A stretch of DNA of 64,000 nt from Saururus chinensis (GCA_035235625.1 CP141140.1:14156685-14220684); one strand, 5' to 3'; positions 36,124 through 48,622 are shown, numbered from the stretch's first letter. Notes: generated by a model from the letters alone, not told the origin. Translations and numbers: made by a program.

Positions 36124-36903
36124 CATGGAAAGGGGATCACATATGTCGATGGAAGATAGTATCAATACGGATAATAGTATCGATGGAAAAGGGATCATGG
36201 GTACACGATGATGATATGCTTGGTACGCGTTGAAAGTCTAAAATAGTCGTAAACTCTTTGATACACATAAAAAAATATAATAACTAATAATATATCATTA
36301 TAATACTTTATTTAAAGCATAATAAGACCATAGAAGGCCATATTAACTGATACGAGTACTCTAAAATTAGTTCATTTTAGATCCATACATTATTACTTCC
36401 TCTGTCATGTATAAATTATTATTCCCTCCGTCCCATATTAAGTTCTATAAAATTAGTTTATTTTGAAACCAAATAAGATATTTAATATGAGTTGCATAAA
36501 TATCATGGAAAAATTTATACGTTAAATGTTTAACTAAGTGCATAATTGTAGAACACTATATTTTAAAAAATAATTATGTTAATTGTATGGACCTACTTGT
36601 ATTGATTTTATATAATTTTTTTAAAAATATTTTTAATATAATAAGAACATTGTCATCTTTAAAATTTGAAGAGGTTGAGTTTGAATAGTATTTTTTGTTT
36701 TTAAGAAAAAAAAATTAATTTTTTTAAAAATATTTTTTTTAAAAATAATAGCATTTTGATACATATCGGCTGTATCTATACATATCGGACGATACAGACA
36801 AAGTGCATCGATAAATATTGTGGGGGGATATCGTATCGGTATCGACTGATATGGGTACGTATCGGCCGATATGCCCCAATATCGGTCGATACAGCCTTTC
36901 ATG
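36124..36903. mobile_element. CATGGAAGGC-type inverted-repeat element, short copy
   Basis: It begins CATGGAAAGG and ends GCCTTTCATG, with TATCGGCCGATA-type words inside the right end. The left 200 bp match the element at 40-1765 (shared CATTATAATACTTT and TATATCATTATAAT words). It carries an internal Stowaway-like CTCCGTCCCATATTAAG at about 36425, a nested insertion or fragment. Confidence 0.55.
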
Positions 36904-37247
36904 CATATATCATAATCACGTAATGTAGTCATGCGAATATGTCATTTTTTTCGAAAAGTGATAATGATCAAATAAGTAGCAAAAATGCCGTGACCAGTTC
37001 CCGCTGCCTGCAAGTCACGAAGGAGGAGGAAAAGAATAAAGGGGAAGAGGAGGAGGCGATGGGTCAACTGGGAAGGCAGACCAGGTCAAGGGTACAGGTG
37101 AGAGAACTTGTGGGGGACTGATGTGGGTAAAGAAATAATAAAAATTATACTATAATTTTCAGAAAGAACGTATTTATATGCACCTCACTAATCCCTTTAA
37201 TATTTTATTTTACTCATAAATTCATGAGGGGGTTTATTTGGGCACCA
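36904..37247. other. Intergenic, no gene recognised
   Basis: A short Lys/Glu-rich open frame (36939-37121) comes from a purine-rich GAGGAGGAAAAG patch and is not supported as a gene. Confidence 0.4.
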
Positions 37248-37513
37248 GAGAGATTATTAAGGTGCATATAGACTCATTTCTAAATAGGCATTCCCGGTTC
37301 CAATTGCGGCATTTTGTTGCAAATTCACCCTATTGTTAATTCCATGTAAAGTATGCAAATTTTATAAGTTTACATTTGAAGAGAGATTATTAAGGTGCAT
37401 ATAGACTCATTCTAAATAGGCATTCCCGGTTCCCAATTGCGGCATTTTGTTGGAAATTCACCCTATTGTTAATTCCATGTAAAGTATGCAAATTTTATAA
37501 GTTTACTTTTGAA
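37248..37513. repeat. 133-bp tandem duplication
   Basis: Two adjacent units (37248-37380 and 37381-37513) both open GAGAGATTATTAAGGTGCAT and differ at about four positions. The low divergence implies a recent duplication. The AAGGTGCATATAGAC word also occurs near 7313 (GGGGTGCATATAGAC). Confidence 0.92.
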
Positions 37514-39483
37514 GAGTGGAATATTATTTAGACTCATGAGTCCCGACTCAGTTGCTAAGCCGGGTCATTACGAATCGAAATCCAACGGTGCATGTTACTT
37601 GGGAGGTAGTCAACTTTGAGAAACAAACACTATCTAATTCATAGGATGGCTCGGGATACCTATGCATGAGCTTGGGTTCATCTTAATTTTTCTATTTTTT
37701 TATAACGTATTTTATTATGGTATACGTGAGAATAAATTGAGAGCAAGCAAAACCCACTGGATTAAACAAGGTGTGTCCTTTTTAGTTCAATATAAACCAG
37801 AATCATTTTGGCATATTTGGACTTTGAGTAGGTTCTCGTTTACTTATTTTTTGGCACAAGGGTGCTTAGTTGCTTACGTTAGAGAAAATATTTACAAGAT
37901 AAATATTCTTTACCAATGTAAATTAAAGTACTCGTATTGGCGGGGCATACATCGGGTGCATCACGGTTGTTGGATAACAATTCAACGGTGGGAAGAAAAC
38001 AAGAGGCAGGCGGTTTTGAATTTCCTACTATTTTAAGTGTATTATTAGATCATAATCCAATGGCTCACAATGTACCTGACCCATGCATCCCCGGCGCATC
38101 TTAAACTTTTGCTTCATATTATCTTAAGTTAAACTACGTTTCATATATGAAAGCTCCTAAAAGAATGACAACCGAGAACAACTTATATTTTAGGAATAAA
38201 TCAGACTTATGTTTTATACATGTCCAAATGTTTGAAGCTAACATTTGCAGTACAAAAATACTGTAAGTAAATAATTGAAATGTAGCACTAGCAATAGTGT
38301 ATTGTGTATATTAAGAAGGTAAAGCTAGACAGAGCTCTCTCTCTCTATTACCAATCCCCTCTTATTTCAAGATATTCAGGGCATAACTTTGAGATCTTGT
38401 TTTTTTTATATCAACAGGCACCATTATGAAAACTTAGAGTTTTTTTAATTCCAAAAGTGAAAATAGCTTGAATATCCCAGTTTATGAACAATCCCTGCAT
38501 TAATAATTAATGGCACTTGTATTAGTATTTGGACAGTAATTATTCATATTGTGGTTACGCAGTAGGTGGGCAGTCTTGGAAGCAATGCTGCCAACAGGGA
38601 CACCCAGGCCAGCATCCAAAGGAAGACAACTGCAAAATTCTTGCCATTGCTCGATGCAATCAGGCCGCCTCGTCGCAATATGTTAGCATCTCCTTCAATT
38701 CATTTTCACCCATAACCTTTGTCCCGTCTGCTTATAATACAAAACCAGTAAGCCACAAGTTTAATCAAAGCATCAGCCAACAGAATAATGAACGGATCAC
38801 CTGAGTCGAGCCCAGATCTCGTCAACTCCACTCAAGCTCAATTAAGCCGAGTCAAGTCGGCTCAACTCCTATATATTTCAGTTCAAGATTAATAGTTTCA
38901 TTTGGTTTCTAAAATTAAATTATTATTTTTAATTTATTTTAAAATAAATAAATATAGCACGTGTGGTGGAGGGAATAGTTTTATGCATTAATATATTTTC
39001 TTTATTCTGTGTTAATACATTTATTGAAAAATAATAAGTATAATTACGTATTAGGACTTACAAATAATAGAATAAAAAATTATTTCTAAAATATTTTTTA
39101 AGTCCATAACTACTTAAATTGAGCCAAATAGAGCTATGAGTATGAAATACTTTTTTTTTTCAATAGAACTATTAATATGAGATGAGCGAGTTTACGTTAG
39201 ACTATGCAAATAAAATTTGATCTTTAGAATATAACATTAAGGATATATACTTTATTTAAAAATATATATAATGAAATGTACCCAAAACATGTAGGATAAA
39301 GTTACATTAAAAATTTAAGATTGTTTTGGCATATGAAAATACAACATTAAATAGAAAAAACTAAAAATAGACGTATTTTAGAAAACGTGTCAAGTATGTG
39401 TGCATAGCAACAATCCTCATATCATGTGGAGACAAAGACAAAGGCTTAATACCTGAAAAAACAAAGGCTTGTTGAATAGAAAA
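37514..39483. other. Gene-poor, no gene supported
   Basis: The open frames at 37662-38036 and 38529-38804 lack recognisable domains, conserved starts or splice context. A Stowaway-like right end lies at about 39170-39192. Confidence 0.35.
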
Positions 39484-39607
39484 TGATATTCATACACTCA
39501 TTTTCTCTACACTATAGGCCTGGCAGCATGAGATTTATTTTTCCCTGTTTAATCATAAGTGGTGTAAGACCTATAAGTGTAGAGAAAAGGGTGTAAGAAT
39601 ATCACTA
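39484..39607. mobile_element. Hairpin MITE, TTTTCTCTACACTATAGG family, copy 1
   Basis: GATATTCATACACTCATTTT then CTCTACACTATAGGCC is answered by CTATAAGTGTAGAG and AAAAGGGTGTAAGAATATCA. The unit is about 125 bp long and has no coding capacity. Confidence 0.75.
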
Positions 39608-39939
39608 TCCTTGTTGAACCAAGTTAATTGGCTAAAGGAGTTAATGAGAGTGGAACTAAAAATGTTCATGAACGGCCTTTGACTCGATTATTATCCATAT
39701 GTTGTTGTAGCCATCCTTGTGATTGTGTCTGAATGGTAGAGAGAGGGATGCTTAATCCATAAAAAATTGAAGGAGAACAATACGAGGATGGGGATGATGA
39801 TGGCTAAAATAGAAGCCTTCATTTTGGTAACCAAAGGAAACTTTTTTTCTACTTGGTTTGCAGGTGACGCTAATGTTTATTTATAAAGTGTGCATACTAT
39901 AAAGTATATATGTTGTGCAAAGTGAGAAATTATTGAAAA

Positions 39940-40106
39940 ATAATATTTATATACCTATCTTCTCTACAACATAGGTCTTACACCATCTTTGACTAAATAG
40001 GGAAGGTGGGTCCCACCTGACAACATGAGATTCACTTTTCCCTATTCAATCATAAGTGGTGTAAGGTCTATGGGTGTATGAAAGTTGGTATAGGGATATC
40101 ACTATC
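39940..40106. mobile_element. Hairpin MITE, TTTTCTCTACACTATAGG family, copy 2
   Basis: It has the same order of blocks as the copy 330 bp upstream: TCTTCTCTACAACATAGGTC, a central CATGAGATTCACTTTTCCCT and ATCATAAGTGGTGTAAGGTC, then GGGATATCACTATC. Arm similarity is lower than in copy 1. Confidence 0.7.
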
Positions 40107-41075
40107 TAAATTATTAGGTACTCAGTGTATACAAAAAATAATGCTCATCACTTATTAGTGATGAGCGCATATAAAACATTTTAATTATGGGCTGACCGCC
40201 TATTAAATGTGTTTATCACTTAAACACTATTTTCATGTATACATTGCATAATTAATAATTTCTCATGCCAAGCAATGCAAGTAACTAGATGAAATCAGAC
40301 AAGGCCAATTAGGTAGGTTTTCATTCACTAGAGAACCAGTTGATCATATGTGAATCTCCACCTTCAATCCAAGGTTTGTAATTATGGAACTTGGTCTCGT
40401 CTTGGTCGACCAAAGAGAAGAGATCTTGGAGACAACTCAAAAAGATATGGGAGAGATCATGTACAATATTCTCGCCATCTCAATCATTTCAATAAAAGTT
40501 CCTCACATATAATTTTGGCAAAACATATATCTACATATATAAACACTAACATCATACATTGAGCAAAAAGTTTGAAAAGATACACCTAAATAAAGCATAG
40601 AAATAGAAACATATATCAATAGTAGCTAGAATGACGTGGGGCATCCCTATCTTCCTAAACATGATATAAGTGTCCATTGTCACATTATAAGAGATTGAAG
40701 GAAGGAGGGAACTTTACATTGAAGGGACTGAAATACTGCTCTAATATGAGAGGAGGAGAGTGGGCAATAAATAATGAGCCTAACTTTGATGCTTTAATGT
40801 AATAATTTAAAGGGAATAATTGACTAGAAATCATTGTTTTTTGTTTTACAATTTTAGAAGTGTGAAATTGAAGAAAAATGGTGATTCAAGGATAAATTAC
40901 CAAGATCAATAATAAATGACTGAGATCTCGTTGGGATTATGTAAACATGCAAAATATCCTAATTATAGGGGTGTTAAAGTAGGCTCGACTCCCATTCAAG
41001 CTCAATCTCGAATTCGGCTTGACTTGGCTCAAAGCTAGAGAAAAGCTTAAACTCATATAATGTTTATTATTTTTT

Positions 41076-41144
<69 letters not shown>

Positions 41145-42115
41145 CACACTATATATAGATCTCATGTCTCTCAAGTTTTAACTCCTATCAAATATATCAT
41201 TGGCTTTTTAGAGGCAATAAATAATATGTCTCATGAGAACTAGAACATTTTTTTTATAAAACTTTACTCCCCCAATCTTGTATTAATAGTCTAAATTGGA
41301 AAATCAAAATAAACTAAAACTAGTTTATTTGGTTTTCTTATTCCTACACATTCTAATTATGTTCGTATTAATATTTTTTCTCTAAATACCTCTAGGCCAC
41401 TAATTAAAAATCAAGCAATGATCACAAAGTAAAGCAACTCGACTCGACTCGAAATTGAAGTTTCAAGCTTAAGCTCGAACAATTTAAAGCTTGATGATAC
41501 TTAGCTTGTTAACAACCCTACCTAGTTACATAATCTCTTGCCTCAATATCTCTATCGAGACTAAGATCTCGCAAGATTATGAACCTTACTTCCATTAGTT
41601 ACAAACATTATGTCCCACAATTTAATTCATATGCCAATTCTTGATTATTGTCATTTGTTTAGTCAATTATTGTTCTTTTATTCTCTCATTTTGTTTTCAT
41701 TTTTTTTGCTAACAAGTATATGGTTGTTCATAGAACTGAAGAAAATGAGTAATGCTTTTCTCTTATATGGTTTCTAAACAAACCTTGCATTGTTCATGAA
41801 ACCTAATTAACTTCATGAACTTTCTCATTTAACACATTACCTATATATGTTACAAAATTTCCAATTTATCTGGATTTAGAGTAAAATGTTGTATTCCCTG
41901 TATCTTCCTTTCCTTCCGATCCTCAATTCTTCTCTTTGAAACCCATCTTAATTCTCTTCTTCTTCACATAAAAACACTCTCCTTGAGGTGTTCATGAACA
42001 TTTGTTGTCCACTTACTAAATTGTGTACAAGTCTGTATTTAAATAGGGCAGACATTTTTCACAGATGTGGACATAGACCAATTATTTTTATCCACCCTAA
42101 TAGGCGGTTGCAAGT
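40107..42115. other. Gene-poor, dispersed-repeat fragments
   Basis: It includes the long AT microsatellite and a partial Stowaway end (CTCCCCCAATCTTGTATTAATAG, about 41268). The TGGTTGTTCATAGAACTG segment near 41730 is shared with 36040. The open frame at 40350-40562 is unrecognised. Confidence 0.35.
41079..41142. repeat. (AT)n microsatellite, 64 bp
   Basis: An uninterrupted AT dinucleotide run, the longest simple repeat in the window. Confidence 0.95.
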
Positions 42116-44596
42116 TGTAATACCTGAGAATTTTTTAAATTCCTTATACTTCGCTACATGGCAAAAAAATTAGTTTGACCCTTAGGTCTTTTTAGTATAA
42201 AAACTTCCTCTATACGTGGAGTTTGGATATGAAATTTTATTATTAAAAGTAGACATTAAGAGCTTTGTAGAGTTTCCTAGAGTGTGCAAATCAAAGCTCG
42301 GATGAGGAAATTATGATATATATAACATCAAGGAAATTTCAGAGTTCATGTGGAAAATAATGAATTTGACCTGTGGACATTCTTAGTATAATAAATTATC
42401 ATGTAGTTTAAATTTAAGTATAACATTTTTAGAATAGAAAACTATATAGTCTATAGATATAGCTTTGAAATACCTGAAAGAATGTGAAAATTAGAGTTTG
42501 GATAAATGAGTTATAATAGTCTAAAGTTGGACCTGAGGGGTTATCTATGACTTGCATTCGCCTATCAATATGACCCTTGCAACACCACAAAGAATGCATT
42601 AATAGGAATTTGCATGAGGAAGTTATGACTTCCCGAAGTTGAGACTTAGTTCTATCAATAGTTATTGTCGGCATCCTTAGACGTGTTGATGGGCAGCCGA
42701 TGGTTATGGGCAATTTTGCTGTTTTGCTCAAAAACCACCCAATTTGACGGTTGTAAACTGGAATTTTGTCTCATTTTCCTTATAAGTGATAGACTTCATT
42801 TTTCTTGGTAAAATATCTCAAAATAAAGATGGAGAAAATCAAGGGCTTTCTAAATTAAAAGATATCAAGGGAGGGAATACTTTTCCATGCGGATTGGTTG
42901 GCATCACGTGTGGGAAGAATTTTTATACCGTGAAATAAGTTGGATTGCTAACCTTTTTACTGTTATTTAACATAAAATATGAATGTATGATTTAAATTAT
43001 GAAATTATTTGATATGAAATTACGATGATGATCATGATCATGACTTTTATGTTAATTGAGTATTTAGCTTCATGAAATTACTTTATGGCATTGCTAAGGA
43101 ACAATATAAGTGATGAAATATGTTCTAAATTGCTTATGGGTTAACTTTGCATAAGTTGTGACAATTTTTTTACCATTGGCGCATCTACCGATACATCAGT
43201 GATGTTGTTGATGTAATGAGAAGATCTTGTAATGGCTCTGATGAGCATCGACACATCAATGTGCTACTGACGGGCCACCGACAGTAAAGTGTCAATGAAG
43301 AAGACTTTCTTTGTCATCCCACTATCGGTAAGGGTTCGATGTATCGGTGGGTTATTGATGGGCATCAATGACCTAACCAACACTTCAATGAGTCTACTGA
43401 CAGTAAGTTGGTTTTGGGTAATTTGTAGCAATGAATGTTATATGAAATAGGTTATTATTATAAGACATAATAGTATGATATCAAATGTATACAATGTAAT
43501 TATATGTCATGTTATGATTGAGGATGTATGGGTATATGTGCCCTTGTGTGTAGAAATCCTTGTAATGAATCACACCCGGGACTATTGGATAAAAGTACTT
43601 AAGGACATAGGATCCTTATTTCTTAATGGTTAATTAAGTGAGTTTTTAGCCACGCAGACGGAAAGAGTTTGGAGTAAAATAGGACCAAGGTCTTCCACTC
43701 TCTAAGGATGGGAGTTATGTGAAATCGCTTCCCTGACTCAAGAAATGAGTTCGAATGGACTAAAATATTAAAAGATTACTAGTCTTACACAATGCAATAC
43801 AGGAGGTGTCTATGATCATGGAAGTTAGAACCTCAACCACTAGGGTCCATGAGCCCCTATGGGCCTTAGTTTTATAGCGTGGATGGAGCGGGCATACTTC
43901 GGAGTACTTGAGGTCTGATTGTGAGTAGTTTTAGGTCCAGTGAGGCTAGGTTGTACTTCTAAACATGGCTATTGTGTCATAATGAATCTTTTCACTCACA
44001 CTTACGGAGCAAGAGACTACTAAGTGAGGTCATATTATGAATTTGAAATTATGTAAAAATATTTGTGAATGTTATGCTTATTTCAAATATGTTTAATTAT
44101 GATGATATTTACTATTGGATATAATAGTTAGTTGACCTTGTGATGATGTAGTGTATTCATGTGTATTATTATTTCATAGTACTTATTTAGCTATCGCACT
44201 GGGTATATGTGTAAATCAACATCTGTATAATGCAAGTTCCTTGTAGGGTTAAAATTATTTTAGGATTTTGAATGTGTGAAAAGGACGATATTGCTAGGCC
44301 ATTTGACATGCTTATTATTTTCTTACTTTAAGGTAGATAACTTTGGGCACATGAGTGTCTACATGTTTGTATTTTTTCATATCAAGATATTCATATATGT
44401 ACTCAGGCAAGACCCTATTCAATTTAATATGTAATTTGACTCGAATTACTATTGTACTCTGATTTATTACTCGTATGTTCAAAAAATGATTGGCTCATAC
44501 CCCAAAAAAACTTATAAAATGTTTGATAAAAAAAGAAATAATTTGTTTCTATTGTTTTATTTATAAAAATGAGTTTAAAAATCTCAGGGTGTGACA
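42116..44596 (+). mobile_element. Solo LTR, Gypsy-like (about 2.5 kb)
   Basis: It starts TGTAATACCTGAGAATTTTT and ends ATCTCAGGGTGTGACA (TG...CA). The flanking 5-mers CAAGT (42111-42115) and CAGGT (44597-44601) form a target-site duplication with one mismatch. No internal protein domains or partner LTR are present, so it is a solo LTR left by recombination. The two ends are near-inverted to each other over about 20 bp. A TTATAAGTG box near 42780 may be the U3 TATA, supporting plus orientation. Confidence 0.65.
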
Positions 44597-44601
44597 CAGG
44601 T

Positions 44602-45459
44602 TGTCCATTTAAATGGTAACAGGAACCTAACAAAAAAAAAACAAGGTTCAATACCTATATACTTATCTCCTAACATGGCACACAACTACTCAAAAACCAT
44701 AAATGATAAAAGAATAGGGACTTAATAGCTACATAACTTGTCCTAACTAGCTACTTGGCCCTAAGAGTTGAATTTTTTAGTGGATGTCGTATTTACTTGT
44801 ATCTAGGTAGATGAACTTGGACAAAACATAATGCGAACCGCGATGGACATGGATGAGCAAGTCTAAATATAATAAACGGAACCCTACCCCAAAAGGTGGA
44901 GTCATTGCTAGGTGGTATGGGTGGCAGACATTGTAAATGACAATGGAGTTGTGGAGTTTGTGTGGCTCTCTTTTGTTGAGAAAGATGAGAATAATGAAGA
45001 TACCATGGCCAATTGATTCAAAACTAAAGACAAAACTGAATTATTTTCAGAGTGGAAAACAAATAATATTAGAAATAGATAACACTAAATCAAAAGTATT
45101 TCAAGACAATACGGGTCATCTTGATTAATCTTAAATGCAACTCAACTATTTAAAACATTTAATTGTGAATAATATACTCCACTACACATTTGAGAATGTG
45201 ATATTTATAGAAGTGTTACGATTAATCTTTTTACTCCATCTATGAACTCTTTTTATTCTATTCACTAATTGTTATGAGAAGGATAAATCCCATACCACAC
45301 TCACATCGAGTGTAATAAGCAATGAAGCTACTTCATAGTTCATAAAGGTTACATATATAGGACCCAATTTTCAAACAATGATTGTGATATAGCCCATCAC
45401 ATGTCAAATTTAATATCATATAAGCATTTTAAAATCATATATATATATATATATATAAG
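44602..45459. other. Intergenic, no gene recognised
   Basis: The sequence is AT-rich. The short open frame 44937-45128 is unsupported. A (TA)n tract sits at about 45437-45457. Confidence 0.4.
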
Positions 45460-46320
45460 TACGAACTAGATGAGATAGAATAAAATAAATTATAGATAAA
45501 GTATATATCAAACAAAAGTCGCATTTGCATGTTACAATTATAATACAAACTTTTAGGGTTATAATGATAATAAATTATATGCACATATAATTATAAACAT
45601 TATACTAACCCAAATGCACTCTTAGTAGGAAACTGTGAGTCTAAATCTCACAAGCTTAATTTTAGGTCATAGGTTGGTGACAACAATAGTGTTGAAGGAC
45701 TTCACACCATGGAGGGTACCTTTCATATTTAGGACAAGTTTGACGAAGGGTCTCCTTTGATAGAGCCTGTTGGTAGTTTTCCAATGGTGTAATTACGAAG
45801 ATGTGTAATATAGGAAAAAATGTAAATTTTTTATTCAAAAGCATGTTGTATGCATAGGCCCCACCAATAAGTTTGAGAAAACATACTCATATAGGATCTT
45901 GTTTGATATAGTTCATTAAGAACTTTCCAATAATATCAAGAACATATGAATTCAATTCAAACATGCATGATATAATCTTGGAAAGTTATGGCATAAAAAA
46001 TCTATTATCCGAACATGTGTAATATAGATAAAAATACAAAAAATTATGATCGAAAAATTTGTTGTATGTATGGGCCCAAAAAAGGTTCAAGAAAATATCC
46101 TCATGTAAAATCTCATTTGATACAGCTCATCGAGAGCTTTCCAACGATACCAAGAATACGTAAATCCAAGTTTGAGGTGTAAGATATAACCTTATAAAGT
46201 TAACATCAATTTAATGTAAAAAGCAAGGCCTATGTTTTATTAACAACTAGTATTAGGTTGACATGTAGCATTTATCTAAAAAACTAATAGTAAATAATTT
46301 TACTAAAATGCCCTCACATT
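45460..46320. repeat. Dispersed repeat, copy A (internally duplicated)
   Basis: The block is homologous in direct orientation to 47330-47980 (shared runs around TTGCATGTTA, AATGCAAATCTCA, AGGATCTCATTTGATAGAG). Within copy A a unit of about 215 bp is repeated: GTGTAATATAGG at about 45803 and GTGTAATATAGA at about 46018, each followed by TTGTTGTATGTATGGGCCC-like and GAACTTTCCAA-like words. Open frames here (45662-45844) are not conserved in copy B. Confidence 0.6.
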
Positions 46321-47329
46321 ACATACCAATTCAAATTTGTATTGGAGAGTACTAACAAGAATGCACAAGCATAATATATGTAAATACATACTCCCTTCGT
46401 TTTATATTAATAACTTTATTTAGCAAAAAGTTTGTTCCATATTAATAGCTCCATTTTATTTATTTTAAATGATTGAGTACTTAAAAAAATATTATGAGCT
46501 TATTTTCTGTTCTCTTAGGGGGTTGTCAATTAGGATTTGAAAATAAAATACTAATATTTTAAAATCTCCAATTAGTCATTTAGAATTGTCTGTCATTTTT
46601 ACAATCCAGTGTTATTACATTAAGATTTAAAATTTAATATTTTAAATACAACGTTAGTGATTAAACAATTGATTCTTGTTTTCAAAATATAGCGTTAGAT
46701 AAAAAACTTAGGATTATGACTTAAGAGGATTTGGCTTGAAACTTATAACGTACAAGTGAGATTGTACAACACCACCTCCGGAGGTGGTGTTGTAAAATGA
46801 CAGAAGTACCAGAAAAGGGAGGCCAGCACGCACTGGAAAAGGGAGGTTGCTAAATGCACCCGTCCGAAGGCTGCCATTCTCACGTGGCAACTGGAGCTTG
46901 GCGGAGGCCACCATCCCTGCCGGAGAAACCATCGTGGCCAGGTACGTAACGTCTCCTCTCATCCTCCGATCGCCACTCCATCTTCCGTTCTTTGTTTTGA
47001 TTTTTTCCTCCACATACCCTATTGCCTACTCCGATCTTGGCCACCTCTCGCTCTGATCCAACCTTGGTCATCCTCTCTTCTCTTTAGTTTTATTTTGTTT
47101 TTCTACGCTTTCCATTTTGATCTGGCTATTCCCACTGTTGGGCATCAAAATAATTTGAAATCTGGTTGTTCAAATCCAGGAATTTGGATTAGATTTTATA
47201 ATTTCATATTCTAAATCCATTATTTTAGAATCCAAGTTGACTAACCCCATCTTAGAAGTAGGTTTCACTATTTAATAAAAATGATTGTTTTTCTAAATGT
47301 AGATATTAATATAGGGGAGAGAGAGAGTA
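46321..47329. other. Intergenic with partial Stowaway and a GC-richer patch
   Basis: CTCCCTTCGTTTTATATTAA at about 46391 and TCCATATTAATAGCTCC at about 46436 are Stowaway-type sequences, and a right end (ATTAATATAGGGGAGAGAG) is near 47310. The GC-richer 46760-47090 region contains a perfect palindrome and short open frames without domains. Confidence 0.35.
46765..46794. repeat. Perfect 30-bp palindrome
   Basis: The two 15-base halves are exact reverse complements with no spacer; the centre reads ACCACCTCCGGAGGTGGT. It is GC-rich inside an AT-rich flank. Confidence 0.95.
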
Positions 47330-47980
47330 TTAAATAAAATAAAATAAAATAAATTAAAAATAAATGATGGATTGAACAATGGTCTCCATTGCATGTTATA
47401 GTTTTAATACATACTTTCATGACCATAATGACTATAAATTATTACAAACTCTGTATTGACCCAAATATACCCATAGTAAACAAATGCAAATGCAAATCTC
47501 ATAGGCTAAATATTATGTTATATGTCGATAAAAACAATGATGTCAAAGGACTTTGCGTTATAGAGCACACTATTTATATTTAAGACTAGTTTAGCGGTGG
47601 GTCTCATATAATAGAGCTCTTCAGGTGTTTTTAAATAGCATCAAAAATACAAAAAAATTGAATATTTATAATATAAGTAAAAATAAAATAATTTTTTGTC
47701 GAGAAGTGTATTATAGAAGTGAGGCCCATAAAAAATCAAGAAAACATAGTGATGTAGGATCTCATTTGATAGAGTTTATTGAGATCTATCTAACAAAACA
47801 AAGAATACACAAATTTGAGTTCAAGAGTGCAATATATAATATTACAAAGTTAAAATTAACATAACCTAAAATATAGTGCTTATACGATGCAACACCTAAT
47901 ACTATATTAACATGTGATAAGACATTTAAAAAATCTAAGTAAATAATTTTACTAAAATATCTTCAAATCACATACAAAAT
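47330..47980. repeat. Dispersed repeat, copy B
   Basis: Direct-orientation homologue of 45460-46320, about 1.9 kb away. It shares the block order but has a single copy of the internally duplicated unit. It is diverged by many substitutions and small indels. Confidence 0.6.
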
Positions 47981-48483
47981 CAAACTTATATTATATAAAA
48001 CATGGGATAGTTAAAAACATTGGCAAAATAATCTAAAAAAAAAATTTGATAGTCACCCAACTTATTTTATACAATAGTATGACTGTAAAAAATATATAAA
48101 GATAATATAGATAGTAATTGAATTTAAAAGATAGATAAAATAGAAAATAAGGATAAAAAATATAGGTAAAATAATTAAAAATTCTACTATTTCTAAACTT
48201 GCTTTACATAATAGTATAATAATATACTTTATTAATCTAAATTTATTTTAACAAAGGGAGTAAGTATTTAGGAAGGTGTCAACTAAAATGAGTGGGATTG
48301 ACCTTAGATATAATCCTGCTCAAACTGGACCAGCCTTTTGTACTATGTGCTTGGGTTGGAGAACCGGACCAGGTTCTCACCATTGTGAATAGCACACATA
48401 TTTCACAACATCGGCTAGTCAAGTTAGAGATATTAATAATCATCATATAGAGGGAAGCATTTTTATGCTCCCTGACCACCATG

Positions 48484-48622
48484 AGCCGAGCGTAAAGAAT
48501 ACATATGGAGCGTCTATTTTCAAGATAGGCGGTGCATATATTAATGCACGTTAGTACAAGTGATACTTATGCTAACATACACTAACATGTGCACCATCTA
48601 TCTTAAAAATAAGCAGAACAAA
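48484..48622. mobile_element. MITE with GAGCGTAAAGAATACATAT end and a long inner hairpin
   Basis: GAGCGTAAAGAATACATATG matches the dispersed family seen at 7518, 16651 and 24848. Inside, TATTTTCAAGATAGGCGGTG then GCACGTTAG pairs with CTAACATGTGCACCATCTATC then TTAAAAATA, a hairpin with arms of about 45 bp. Confidence 0.55.

Noticed and set aside
37662..38036. 124-codon frame with hydrophobic start
   Set aside because: No recognisable family, AT-rich codon composition typical of non-coding DNA, no promoter or splice context.
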